From NCBI RefSeq assembly GCF_009857135.1, contig NZ_CP047318.1, forward strand, positions 1,550,001 through 1,614,000: a stretch of DNA of 64,000 nt, written 5' to 3'. A program made the translations under genes and the position numbers. Origin of the DNA: Streptomyces sp. HM190. GTDB taxonomy: Bacteria; Actinomycetota; Actinomycetes; Streptomycetales; Streptomycetaceae. The notes below the pieces were generated by a model, which worked only from the letters and a program-made list of their open reading frames with translations, was not told the origin of the DNA and did not search any database. This document shows, in pieces, positions 33,847 to 42,082 of this stretch (within the stretch, counting starts at the first letter, position 1; each line of letters opens with the position of its first letter).

Positions 33847-34495
33847 GATGGCGTCCGCTCAGCAACGCGCACGGCAGGCCGGGGAACGCCTCGGGGCCGT
33901 CGTCGGCGGTGAAGCGGTACGGCTCGTCGGGGAGGACCACGACGTCGGGGGCGGCGGCGCGCAACTCCTCGACGCGCACCTTGGGGTAGCGCTCGGCGTG
34001 TCCGCCGTACAGGTTGTCCACGCCGAGCCGGGCAAGGACGTCCCCGGCGAAAGTGTCCCGGCCGAGCACCATCCAGGGCCGCCGCCAGATGGGCACCACG
34101 GCCCTCGACCGGCGGTCCGGGTCCGGCAGCCCGGTCCACGCCGACTCGGCCTCGTCGAGCCAGCCGGGCCGCGACCGGGCGCCGCAGGCCCGCAGGACGC
34201 GCTCCAGTTCGGTGAAGGCCGCGGGGACGCCGCGCACCTCGGTGACGAGGACCTCGACGCCCGCCTCGCGCAGGGCGGCCACGTCGACGGCGCGGTTCTC
34301 CTCCTCGTTGGCGACCACCAGGTCGGGGGCGAGCCGCACGATCGCGTCGATCACGGGGTTCTTGGTGCCGCCGATCCGTACGACGTCGAGATCACGCGGG
34401 TGGTCGCACCAGTCGGTGGCGCCGACCAGCGCGCCCGGCAGCGTGACCGCGACGGCCTCGGTCAGGGACGGGACGAGGGAGACGACACGCGGCAC
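33773..34495 (-). CDS. cobalamin/metal-chelate-binding protein of the BtuF-like helical-backbone fold
   Basis: A 240-residue protein with two Rossmann-like lobes joined by a long helix. PRVVSLVPSLTEAVAVTLPG, LVGATDWCDHPRDL, RIGGTKNPVIDAIVRLAPDLV and the DNLYGGHAERYPKVRVEEL segment match BtuF/periplasmic-binding-protein family members that in actinomycetes often lack a signal peptide, as here. Ligand and role are uncertain: a cytoplasmic corrinoid-binding or enzyme-like function is possible. GTG 34495 begins four bases after the XRE-cupin stop, so it is translationally linked to that gene. Its 3' end overlaps the transporter gene tail to tail. Confidence 0.78.
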   Translation of the reverse strand: MPRVVSLVPSLTEAVAVTLPGALVGATDWCDHPRDLDVVRIGGTKNPVIDAIVRLAPDLVVANEEENRAVDVAALREAGVEVLVTEVRGVPAAFTELERVLRACGARSRPGWLDEAESAWTGLPDPDRRSRAVVPIWRRPWMVLGRDTFAGDVLARLGVDNLYGGHAERYPKVRVEELRAAAPDVVVLPDEPYRFTADDGPEAFPGLPCALLSGRHLTWYGPSLVEAPRVLGEALRAALR

Positions 34496-34499
34496 GGCG

Positions 34500-35078
34500 T
34501 CACGTCCCCCTGCGGTGCCGGTCCTCCAGCGCCTCGATGTGGTCGGCGACGGCGACCACGACGACGCGCGTGTCGGGGACGGTGGCCCGCCAGCGGTGCC
34601 GAACGCCACCGGACATGTACAGCGTGTCGCCGCGCCCCAGGCGGTGGGCGCGGCCCTCGGCCTCGACCTCGACGGCGCCCTCGACGACGTACATCAGCTC
34701 GTCGTTGCGGTGCTGGACCTCGCGGCCCTCGTCGTGGTCGCCGGTGAACTCCATGGCGTGCAACTGGTGGTGACCACGCACGAGGGAGCGCGCGCGGGAG
34801 ACGGGGGGCGCGAGGCAGTCGTCCTCGGCGCGCACGACATCGACGCTGCACGCCGGGTCGGCCGCGGCGAGCAGTTCGACGGCCGTGGTGCCGAGGGCGT
34901 CCGCGATGCGTTCCAGGGAGGGCTTGCTGGGGCGGGCGCGCTCGTTCTCGACCTGGCTGAGGAAGGGAACCGACAGGCCGCTGCGCTCGGCCACGGCCGA
35001 GAGCGTGAGCTCCAGTGTCCGGCGCCGCCGCCGGACGGCCGCGCCCACCCGAAGGGGCTGCTCTTTGTGGTCGCCCAT
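34500..35078 (-). CDS. XRE-type regulator with C-terminal cupin
   Basis: A 192-residue protein: helix-turn-helix at residues ~11-65 (VRRRRRTLELTLSAVAERSG, LSVPFLSQVENERARPS) and a cupin at ~105-180 (HRNDELMYVVEGAVEVEAEG, RGDTLYMSGGVRHRWRA). This architecture binds DNA and senses a small ligand through the beta barrel. The operon with the metal-receptor-like gene suggests control of that gene, with unknown inducer. ATG 35078 lies behind AAGGAGGG at a slightly long spacing of about 11. Confidence 0.87.
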   Translation of the reverse strand: MGDHKEQPLRVGAAVRRRRRTLELTLSAVAERSGLSVPFLSQVENERARPSKPSLERIADALGTTAVELLAAADPACSVDVVRAEDDCLAPPVSRARSLVRGHHQLHAMEFTGDHDEGREVQHRNDELMYVVEGAVEVEAEGRAHRLGRGDTLYMSGGVRHRWRATVPDTRVVVVAVADHIEALEDRHRRGT

Positions 35079-35539
35079 AGCTCCGGCTCCCTCCTTCGCT
35101 CGTCGCTCTTGGTCCGGGGTCTTCGTCCGCGGACGGGACCGGGAGCGCCCACGGCTCCACGTACGGAGGGTCGACGGCCCGGCACTCATCCGGCGCGGTT
35201 CTCCTGATGAGTTCTCTGCACCCTACGCATGTTCGGCAAACCGTTTCACGTGGCCGTCACATCCCCGTGAACCCGTCGGGGAGTGATGCTCAGGGTTCAC
35301 GCCAGCGAGAGAGCCGCTCCGGCCGCCCAGCCGGGCGCTTGGCGTGATCCCGTCGGTACGTTCCGTCACCGGTCCGGGCGGCCGGCCGGACCGCAGTTGA
35401 CGCTGGGTCGCGTACGAGTGCCGGTACCGGCCGACGAGTTCGAGCCCGGCCCAGGCGCGCGGGGCGGAGCGGTTGTCCGGATCTTTCCCGTACGCCAGTA
35501 CGTGACCGCCCCGCCCGTTCGGCACGGGTGTCGGGGCGA
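35079..35539. other. 461-base gap with an inverted repeat and no convincing gene
   Basis: GTGAACCC (35267-35274) and GGGTTCAC (35293-35300) are inverted repeats around an 18-base spacer. Minus-strand open reading near 35300-35520 (AYGKDPDNRSAPRAWAGLEL) has no usable start or recognisable family and may be decayed coding sequence next to the relic at 35540. Confidence 0.4.
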
Positions 35540-35886
35540 TCACGTCGCGTTGCCCGGCCAGCGGGTCCCGGCGACCGGGGCGAGCTTGTCGACGATGCCC
35601 GGGCTCTCCTTCAGCCAGGCGCTGACGCCCTCCTGGTGGCCCTTGCCGGTGTCCTCGATGGCGCCCTCCAGCGCGGTGAGCTGTGCCTCGGTGAGCTTGA
35701 AGTCCTTCAGCCACCGGGCGACCCGGGGCTCCTTCGCCGGGCAGCCCTCGCGGCCGAGGACGTGGATCCCGTCGCCCGAGCCGAAGGCCTTCCCGGGGTC
35801 GGCCGGCTTGGTCGGACGGTACGTGTCGTACGCCCGGTGCGGCGACCACGGGGTGACCGCGCACGGGGCGCGGCGGTTGCGTCGGG
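35540..35886 (-). pseudogene. C-terminal relic of a glycine-betaine-binding protein (OpuAC/ProX type)
   Basis: A start-less minus frame encodes about 110 residues. CAVTPWSPHRAYDTYRPTKP, GIHVLGREGC, EPRVARWLKDFKLTEAQLTA, LEGAIEDTGKGHQEGVSAWL and the end KESPGIVDKLAPV are the C-terminal lobe of an ABC-transporter betaine/choline-binding protein, ending at TGA 35542-35540. Everything N-terminal, including signal peptide and ATPase/permease partners, is missing: the frame runs straight into the start region of the exonuclease gene. It looks like the stump of a deleted osmoprotectant uptake operon. Confidence 0.72.
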
Positions 35887-35910
35887 GGCCCGCCGTCGGC
35901 GCCGTACGGC

Positions 35911-36843
35911 ATGATGCGGGACGTGACTGGACGCCTGATGCTTCTCGACACCGCCTCCCTGTACTTCCGCGCCTACTTCGGCGTGCCGGAGTCCGTGAAG
36001 GCCCCGGACGGCACCCCGGTGAACGCGGTGCGCGGGCTGCTGGAGTTCATCGACCGCCTGGTGAAGGACCACCGGCCGACGGATCTGGTGGCGTGCATGG
36101 ACGCGGACTGGCGGCCCCGGTGGCGGGTCGACCTCATCCCCTCCTACAAGGCGCACCGCGTGGCCGAGGAGCACGAGGCGGGGCCCGACGAGGAGGAGGT
36201 GCCGGACACCCTGTCGCCGCAGGTACCGGTGATCGAGGAGGTGCTGGACGCGCTGGGCATCGCGCGCGTCGGCGTCGCCGGGTACGAGGCGGACGACGTG
36301 ATCGGCACGTTCACGGCGCTCGCGAAGACCCCGGTGGACATCGTCACCGGCGACCGGGACCTGTACCAGCTGGTCGACGACGAGCGCGGCGTCCGCGTGC
36401 TGTACCCGCTCAAGGGCGTGGGCACCCTCCAGCTCACCGATGAGGCGGTGCTGCGCGAGAAGTATGGAGTGACCGGCCGGGGGTACGCGGATCTGGCGCT
36501 GCTGCGCGGGGACCCGAGCGACGGTCTGCCGGGGGTGCCCGGCATCGGTGAGAAGACGGCCGCGAAGCTGCTCGCTCACTTCGGCGACCTGGCCGGGATC
36601 ATGGCCGCGGTCGACGATCCGGCGGCGGGACTCACGCCGTCGCAGCGCACACGGCTGGACGGGGCGCGCGCGTACGTGGCGGTCGCACCGAAGGTGGTGC
36701 GGGTCGCCTCGGACGTGCCGCTCCCCGATGTCGACACCGCCCTGCCGAAGGCGCCGCGGGACGCGGCGGCGCTGGAGGCCCTGGCCGCCCGCTGGGGCCT
36801 GGGAGGATCGTTGCAGCGGCTGCTCACCACGCTGCGGGGGTGA
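35911..36843 (+). CDS. 5'-3' exonuclease-fold protein (Pol I 5'-nuclease domain family)
   Basis: A 310-residue stand-alone FEN-type nuclease domain. Acidic metal-site residues are in LMLLDTASLYFRAYF, LVACMDADWRPRWR, GYEADDVIGTF, DIVTGDRDLYQLVDD and LLRGDPSDGLPGVPGIGEKT, and the helix-hairpin-helix follows GIGEKTAAKLL. It should process 5' flaps or single-stranded ends in repair or Okazaki maturation. The ATG at 35911 is chosen; ATG 35914 and GTG 35923 are in frame and close. The product lacks a polymerase domain, as usual for this class. Confidence 0.9.
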   Translation: MMRDVTGRLMLLDTASLYFRAYFGVPESVKAPDGTPVNAVRGLLEFIDRLVKDHRPTDLVACMDADWRPRWRVDLIPSYKAHRVAEEHEAGPDEEEVPDTLSPQVPVIEEVLDALGIARVGVAGYEADDVIGTFTALAKTPVDIVTGDRDLYQLVDDERGVRVLYPLKGVGTLQLTDEAVLREKYGVTGRGYADLALLRGDPSDGLPGVPGIGEKTAAKLLAHFGDLAGIMAAVDDPAAGLTPSQRTRLDGARAYVAVAPKVVRVASDVPLPDVDTALPKAPRDAAALEALAARWGLGGSLQRLLTTLRG

Positions 36844-37026
36844 CGGCCGCGGGTCGTGCCGCGGGACGGCGGTGACCGGTGCGGGCGGGGGCCGCTCCTG
36901 ACGGGGCGGGGCGTGCGCCGTGGGCGGGGCGACACTGGAGTGGTGAGGCGTCTGAGGCGCGACTCACCTCGCGAAGTGCTCGCCCCATGGTCGAGGATGG
37001 GGTGATTTCCGGGGGGAGATGGTAAC

Positions 37027-37045
37027 TTAGGTAAGCCTTACTAGG
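37027..37045. promoter_or_regulatory. iron box (DmdR/IdeR-type operator)
   Basis: TTAGGTAAGCCTTACTAGG is a 19-base near-palindrome matching the actinobacterial iron box (TTAGGTTAGCCTAACCTAA). It lies 17 bases upstream of the siderophore-interacting protein start, so iron-dependent repression is expected. Confidence 0.85.
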
Positions 37046-37061
37046 TATTCGGGAGGCCGTC

Positions 37062-37907
37062 ATGGCAGAGCGTCCGGTACGCAGGAGCCCCAAGCCCCAC
37101 TCCGCGCGAGTCGTCCGCACCGAGCGGCTCACCCCGCACATGCAGCGCGTCGTCCTCGGGGGCGACGGTCTCGCCGGTTTCGCCACGCGGGGCAGCACCG
37201 ACCACTACGTGAAGCTCCTCTTCGGCCCGGACGGCGTGACGTACCCGGAGCCGTTCGATCTGGAGCGCATCCGTGCGGAGATGCCGCGGGAGCAGTGGCC
37301 CGTGACCCGGACGTACACCGTGCGCGCCTGGGACGCCGAACTGCGCGAGCTGACCGTCGACTTCGTGCTCCACGGCGACGAGGGCCTCGCCGGCCCCTGG
37401 GCGACCCGCGTCCAGCCGGGCGAAACAGTACGGCTCCTGGGCCCGGGCGGCGCGTACGCGCCGAACCCCGAGGCCGACTGGCATCTGCTCGCCGGGGACG
37501 AGAGCGCCCTGCCCGCGATCGGCGCCTCCCTGGAGGCCCTGCCCGACGGTGCCCGCGCCCACGCGTTCATCGAGGTCGCCGGCCCCGAGGAGGAGCAGAA
37601 GATCGACTCCGACGTGGACGTGGTCTGGCTGCACCGCGGTGACCGCCCCGTCGGCTCGCTGCTCGTCGAGGCGGTGCGCGCGCTGGAGTTCCCCGAGGGC
37701 CGACTGCACGCCTTCGTCCACGGCGAGGCGGGCTTCGTCAGGGAGCTGCGCCGACTGCTCCGCGTCGAGCACCAGATCCCCCGCGAGGACCTGTCCGTCT
37801 CCGGGTACTGGCGCCTCGGCCACAACGAGGACGGCTGGCAGGCCACGAAGAAGGAGTGGAACGCCCGCGTGGAGGCGGAACAGGACGGCACGACCGCGTC
37901 GGCCTGA
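37062..37907 (+). CDS. siderophore-interacting protein (FAD-dependent ferric-siderophore reductase)
   Basis: A 281-residue cytoplasmic flavoprotein of the ViuB/YqjH family that removes iron from imported ferric siderophores. RTERLTPHMQRVVLGGDGL, PVTRTYTVRAWD (flavin-binding RxYS/T-like strand), DFVLHGDEGLAGPWATR and HLLAGDESALPAIGASLE are family marks; the end is VSGYWRLGHNEDGWQATKKE. An iron box immediately upstream indicates repression by a DmdR-type regulator under iron sufficiency. ATG 37062 behind GGGAGG. No uptake genes adjoin. Confidence 0.93.
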   Translation: MAERPVRRSPKPHSARVVRTERLTPHMQRVVLGGDGLAGFATRGSTDHYVKLLFGPDGVTYPEPFDLERIRAEMPREQWPVTRTYTVRAWDAELRELTVDFVLHGDEGLAGPWATRVQPGETVRLLGPGGAYAPNPEADWHLLAGDESALPAIGASLEALPDGARAHAFIEVAGPEEEQKIDSDVDVVWLHRGDRPVGSLLVEAVRALEFPEGRLHAFVHGEAGFVRELRRLLRVEHQIPREDLSVSGYWRLGHNEDGWQATKKEWNARVEAEQDGTTASA

Positions 37908-37940
37908 GCGACGAGGGGCGACGGGGGGCGACAGGCCCCT

Positions 37941-38744
37941 TCAGGCGCCGTTCGTCGCCGCGTCGGCGAACCGGGCCAACGCGGCCGCGAGTTCCTCCAG
38001 GCAGGGGCCCGCCGGGCCGCCCGGTTCGGTCATGTAGACGTCGCGGCGGATCTCGATCATCAGAGCGGTGACCCGTGGGTCCTTCCCGTAGTACTCCAGC
38101 GGGACGTACGCGCCACCGAACGGACTGTTGACGCACGTCCCGCCGAACCCCGCGAACGTCTTCCGCGCGAGGGCGAGAAGCTCGGGCGGCGTGTGGAAGG
38201 GGTCGCTCCCCAGGCAGATCGGCGGCCGGGGCCCGTCGCCGTGCAGTTCATAGGGGAGGCGCTCGCTCGGGTACGAGTGGACGTCGACGACCACGGCCCG
38301 TCCGGTGGCTCCCAGGCGCCGCGCCACCGCGTCGGTCATCGCGGCGGCGTACGGCACGAAGTACGCGTCGACGAGGGGGCGTCCGTCGTGGCCGTCCGGG
38401 CGGAGGGCCTCCCCGTGGGTGGTCCTCGTGTAGACGGCGCCCATCCCGACGGCCAGCATCTCCTCCCGCTCGTCGGGGAACCGCTCGGGGTCGACGACCA
38501 GCCGCGAGAGCCGGTTGACGAACCTCCAGGGCGTCGTGGCCGCGCGGGCGGCGGCCCGCTCGGCGATCCGGTCCGTGTACGCGTCGGTGATGTGGTCCAA
38601 CTCCCGCTCCAGCGCGGCGTCGTCGAGGACGATCCCCTCCCGTACGGCCGCCGGTACCACCCGTGAGCCGTGCGGGACGTGCAGGAGCAGGGGGGACTCC
38701 GGCGCGCCCGGAAGCAGCCGGTGCGCGGGCGACGCGTCGTTCAT
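37941..38744 (-). CDS. N-formylglutamate amidohydrolase-family protein
   Basis: A 267-residue metal-dependent hydrolase-like protein. LLLHVPHGSRVVPAAVRE with His, HITDAYTDRIAERAA, VNRLSRLVVDPERFPDE, VVVDVHSYPSERLPYE and ICLGSDPFHTP are typical of the HutG/FGase family. The known member hydrolyses N-formylglutamate at the end of one histidine degradation route; no hut gene is nearby, so the true substrate is open. Start ATG 38744 with GAGGAG seven bases upstream. Convergent with the siderophore gene. Confidence 0.82.
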   Translation of the reverse strand: MNDASPAHRLLPGAPESPLLLHVPHGSRVVPAAVREGIVLDDAALERELDHITDAYTDRIAERAAARAATTPWRFVNRLSRLVVDPERFPDEREEMLAVGMGAVYTRTTHGEALRPDGHDGRPLVDAYFVPYAAAMTDAVARRLGATGRAVVVDVHSYPSERLPYELHGDGPRPPICLGSDPFHTPPELLALARKTFAGFGGTCVNSPFGGAYVPLEYYGKDPRVTALMIEIRRDVYMTEPGGPAGPCLEELAAALARFADAATNGA

Positions 38745-39620
38745 CCACGGCTCCTCGCGGTGGGATGGTGCACGGAGGCCGCTCAGCATAGAGCCGACCC
38801 GGCCACCGCCCTCACCCACCCATCCGCCCGAACGACCGGGTGCGGCTGACACGGACGGGGTCCGTAACGGCGGCGCGCGGAGCCGGACGGCGTGACACCG
38901 CGCATCCGGCCGCCGTGGGATCCGCTCCGTGCGCCGGGCCGTACGCCCTTTTGTGCGCCCGGGAACCATCGCATGGTGCCAAGTGGCGGGATTTGGGCGT
39001 GCGTTGCGGCACGAGACGGTGCCGCAACACGACCCGCCGGAGGGGGTGTCCCGATGCCCACTGCGGCCGGCGGCCACCACGGGCCCCGAGAGCGTACCGA
39101 AGCGGTCAGACGCGGGGGCGGCGCCGATCCGCGTCCGCCCAACATGTTCCAACTTCGAACAGTTGACGAAACCCATTCAGCCACTGGAAGGTGGAGGCGA
39201 TCCATGACCTGACCGCCCGCGGCGCGGTCGTCACGGTGGCGACCACCTTGTCAACACGCGGATCCTCTCCCGGATCCGCCCCGCCGCCGACAGCAACACA
39301 TCGAGCACAGCGTGTAGTTCACGTACGTTGATCGACTCCGCCATCCGGAGGCATCGTGAAAGGCTCTGCTCAGGTTCAGTCACTCGGGGCCTCGGTGACC
39401 CCGAAACCGTCTCGCGCGCCCAGGGGCGGCTCAAGTTTAGCTCCGGAGCCGTCGACGCAGTGTTCCACTCAAGCCGAAAGGCCTGAAGACGACCGTTCCT
39501 GCCAGGTCTTGGACACGCGACGGGAGATCAGTCGCCCGACGGTTCAGCACCATCCCGCGCCTGCTGCGACGACGGCCACGGGCCGCCGGCCGCACAAGGG
39601 CTCAAGAGGAGGCAGGCCAT
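38745..39620. other. 876-base gene-poor region with hairpins
   Basis: No complete gene was found. GTTGCGGCAC/GTGCCGCAAC (39003-39028) is a perfect 10-bp hairpin, and GCGGATCC/GGATCCGC (39258-39279) an 8-bp one. A short antitoxin-like minus reading lies at 39231-39344. The region must also carry the promoter of the orphan gene at 39621. It looks like decayed coding sequence. Confidence 0.5.
39231..39344 (-). pseudogene. possible Phd-like antitoxin N-terminal fragment
   Basis: A 37-residue minus reading begins MAESINVRELHAVLDVLLSA. The INVRELH word resembles the start of Phd/YefM antitoxins, but the rest does not and no toxin is visible. Probably a decayed fragment or chance. Confidence 0.22.
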
Positions 39621-41039
39621 ATGAGGGGGGAGCAGCCAGTGGTTGAGCTGCCGAGTCCGACGACCACGGTGAGCCCCGGCCTTCCACGCCGGACCGCGCC
39701 GACCTACGACCACACGGGCTGGCGCAACTCGGTCACGTGGCTCCTGTCCGACCCCGATGCCGTCGCCCTGTCCCGGATGCTCTGCCACGCGATCGACGCC
39801 GACGCCGCCAATGCCAGCCGCGCCGCGTTGCGAGCACCCAGCTCGCCCCTGGACGCGCTGCGGTCCCCCGATCTGAACGCGGTACGCGCCCTGCTGCGCC
39901 GTGAGCAGTGGCAGGTGAACTGGCAGGCCCTGCTCGGCAGGGACACCGGAGGGCTGCTGACCGCCGCCTGTGACCGGCTGATGCGGACGCCGTCAGGGCC
40001 GCCGACCGTCGGGGTGCGGGAGGAACTGCTGGTCGCCCGGGCCGAGGAGTGGTGCCGAAGGGCAGTGGGCGGTACGCCCTCCTACTCGTTCGCACGGGAG
40101 ATGTCCGGTCTCTTCACCGCTCTGTGCACCGCTCCCGAGTCGAGCAGCGCCCTCCAGGCCAGGACCACCTACCTCTGGGGCGTCCTGGCCGGGATCAGCG
40201 AGTACTACGCGGGCACGACGGTGGACGAGCGGGAGATCGGGCGCCTCACCCAGGAAGCGACAGCCGCGTCCCGGGAATGCGTGCGGGAGCACGGGGAGGA
40301 GGGTGAACTCGTGGTCGCCGCCCAGGCGGAGTGCGGCTCGGTCCAGCTCCTCGACAACCTGACCGGGATCCTGCAACTGCCCTACCTCTTCACGACCGAG
40401 GAGTACATCCGGATCAGGGGCGCCGACATAGGGGTGCACATCTACACCGTCCAGGACGACCTGTCGGGCCGCTACCGGGAGATCGCCGAAGAGGCCACGA
40501 TGGTCGCCGTGCTCGCCCACGACCTGATCGACCAGGGGCGCGACGCCGACAACGGCAACCGCAACAACCTCGGTCTGCGGCTGTCGGAGCGGGACCAGCT
40601 CTGGGACATCCTGGAGGTCTGCCTGAGCCACACCTGCGCTGTCGGGGGCGAGCAGTGGCAGCGCGTCGTCGCCGGCTTCGTCGTGGGCACCTGCCTCTAC
40701 GCGCGCGGGGGCCGGGAACGCCTGCACGACGGCACCCGGACCGCGGTACGCGGCAAGCTCCGCCCGAGCGTGGAGTGGACGTACGCGCCCCGGCTGGCGG
40801 ACCACTTCTCGCGGGCCGCCTGCGACTGCGGGGAGCAGACCGGTCAGGTGGACGTCGGCCCCGCGCTGGACCGGCTCTACGCGGACAGCTCGACCATCGT
40901 CCGCGGCTGGCTGCAGGGCCGCTGGGACGCGCATGTCGACGTGGTGGATCTGCAGCGGCTCGCACTCGCCTGTGCGTCGGCCGTGCGGAGCGGCAGCTCG
41001 CTGTTCGCCGGCCGGAACGGAGCGGAAGTGATCCCCTGA
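39621..41039 (+). CDS. orphan helical protein with terpene-synthase-like C-terminal half
   Basis: A 472-residue protein I cannot assign firmly. It is predicted soluble and mostly helical, with normal high-GC codon use. Its central part has the layout of class I terpene synthases: EEYIRIRGADIGVHIY resembles the E-Y-x-x-x-R-x-x-x-x-G pyrophosphate-sensor helix, and AHDLIDQGRDADNGNRNNLG resembles a variant of the NSE metal-binding motif about 40 residues later. A clear first DDxxD motif is not visible, and the N-terminal ~150 residues are extra. ATG 39621 has GAGGAGG eight bases upstream. Catalytic activity is uncertain. Confidence 0.6.
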   Translation: MRGEQPVVELPSPTTTVSPGLPRRTAPTYDHTGWRNSVTWLLSDPDAVALSRMLCHAIDADAANASRAALRAPSSPLDALRSPDLNAVRALLRREQWQVNWQALLGRDTGGLLTAACDRLMRTPSGPPTVGVREELLVARAEEWCRRAVGGTPSYSFAREMSGLFTALCTAPESSSALQARTTYLWGVLAGISEYYAGTTVDEREIGRLTQEATAASRECVREHGEEGELVVAAQAECGSVQLLDNLTGILQLPYLFTTEEYIRIRGADIGVHIYTVQDDLSGRYREIAEEATMVAVLAHDLIDQGRDADNGNRNNLGLRLSERDQLWDILEVCLSHTCAVGGEQWQRVVAGFVVGTCLYARGGRERLHDGTRTAVRGKLRPSVEWTYAPRLADHFSRAACDCGEQTGQVDVGPALDRLYADSSTIVRGWLQGRWDAHVDVVDLQRLALACASAVRSGSSLFAGRNGAEVIP

Positions 41040-41082
41040 CGCGGGGTCCGGCGCGCGGGGCGGCGTCTCGGGGCGAGGCCGT

Positions 41083-41088
41083 AGGCTG
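41083..41088 (+). promoter_or_regulatory. -10 element of a probable leaderless transcript
   Basis: TAGGCT lies seven bases upstream of ATG 41096, the spacing expected if transcription starts at or near the A of the start codon. No Shine-Dalgarno sequence precedes the ATG. Confidence 0.55.
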
Positions 41089-41095
41089 GACACCG

Positions 41096-42055
41096 ATGAG
41101 ACGCCGCACCCCGCCACCGCCCTCCCCCCTGCCCCAGTGCGAGGGAGTGGACCCGGTCCGTGTGCGGCTTCCGGCCGGGAACACCTGGGCGACGGTCCGC
41201 GACCATCTCGTGGAGCGGCTCGCGGCCGGCGCGGGCGTGATCGACGGGATGCTCGACGCGGGTCTGATCGTGGACGCCGACGGGCGGCCGGTGCCGCGGG
41301 ACATGGCGTACGCGCCCGGGATGTTCGTCTGGTTCCACCGGGAGCTGCCGGACGAGGAACGTGTGCCGTTCCCGGTCGACGTCGTGTACCGGGACGAGCA
41401 CGTGGTGGTGGCCGACAAGCCGCACTTCCTGGCCACCACGCCGCGCGGCAGCCATGTCGCCGAGACGGCCCTGGCGCGCCTGCGGCGGCAGCTGGGGACA
41501 CCGGCGCTGAGTGCGGCCCACCGCCTGGACCGGCTGACGGCGGGCCTGGTCCTGTTCACGGTGCGCCCCGAGGAACGCGGCGCGTACCAGTCGCTGTTCC
41601 GCGACCGGCGCGTGGAGAAGGTGTACGAGGCGGTGGCTCCGTACGACCCGCGCGTGGACCTGCCGCGCACCGTGCGGAGCCGGATCGTGAAGCCGCGCGG
41701 GCAGCTGGCCGCCCAGGAGGTCGACGGCGAACCGAACGCCGAGACACGGATCGAGTTGCTGGCGCGGCGCGAGGGCATTGCCCGGTACCGGCTGCTGCCA
41801 CGTACCGGGCAGACGCATCAACTGCGCGTGCACATGAGCGCGTTGGGGCTGCCGATCCTGGGCGACCCCCTCTATCCCGTGGTGACCGGCCCCGTGGCCG
41901 TCGGCGATTTCCGCCGCCCCCTCCAACTGCTGGCGCGGGAGATGGAGTTCACCGACCCGGTCACCGGACGCACGCACCGCTTCGTCAGCCGCCGTGAGCT
42001 GGGAGCCTGGCCCTCGCAAGCCGCGGCCGACGCGGCCGACGCGGGGGCACCGTGA
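41096..42055 (+). CDS. RluA-family pseudouridine synthase
   Basis: A 319-residue enzyme isomerising uridine to pseudouridine in rRNA or tRNA. The catalytic Asp is in AAHRLDRLTAGLVLFTV; DEHVVVADKPHFLATTPRG, YRLLPRTGQTHQLRVHM and GDPLYP are family motifs. An S4-like N-terminal part (residues ~20-85, GNTWATVRDHLVERLA) is present. The target site is not predictable. The transcript is probably leaderless. It is convergent with the conservon, its stop lying 27 bases from that of rarE. Confidence 0.9.
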   Translation: MRRRTPPPPSPLPQCEGVDPVRVRLPAGNTWATVRDHLVERLAAGAGVIDGMLDAGLIVDADGRPVPRDMAYAPGMFVWFHRELPDEERVPFPVDVVYRDEHVVVADKPHFLATTPRGSHVAETALARLRRQLGTPALSAAHRLDRLTAGLVLFTVRPEERGAYQSLFRDRRVEKVYEAVAPYDPRVDLPRTVRSRIVKPRGQLAAQEVDGEPNAETRIELLARREGIARYRLLPRTGQTHQLRVHMSALGLPILGDPLYPVVTGPVAVGDFRRPLQLLAREMEFTDPVTGRTHRFVSRRELGAWPSQAAADAADAGAP

Positions 42056-42082
42056 CGCCACGGGCCCGCGGCGGGGGGCGTT

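Noticed and set aside
39430..39460. WhiG-like promoter (TCAAGTTT ... GCCGTCGA) upstream of the orphan gene
   Set aside because: The spacer is shorter than the WhiG/FliA consensus and the -10 match is poor.
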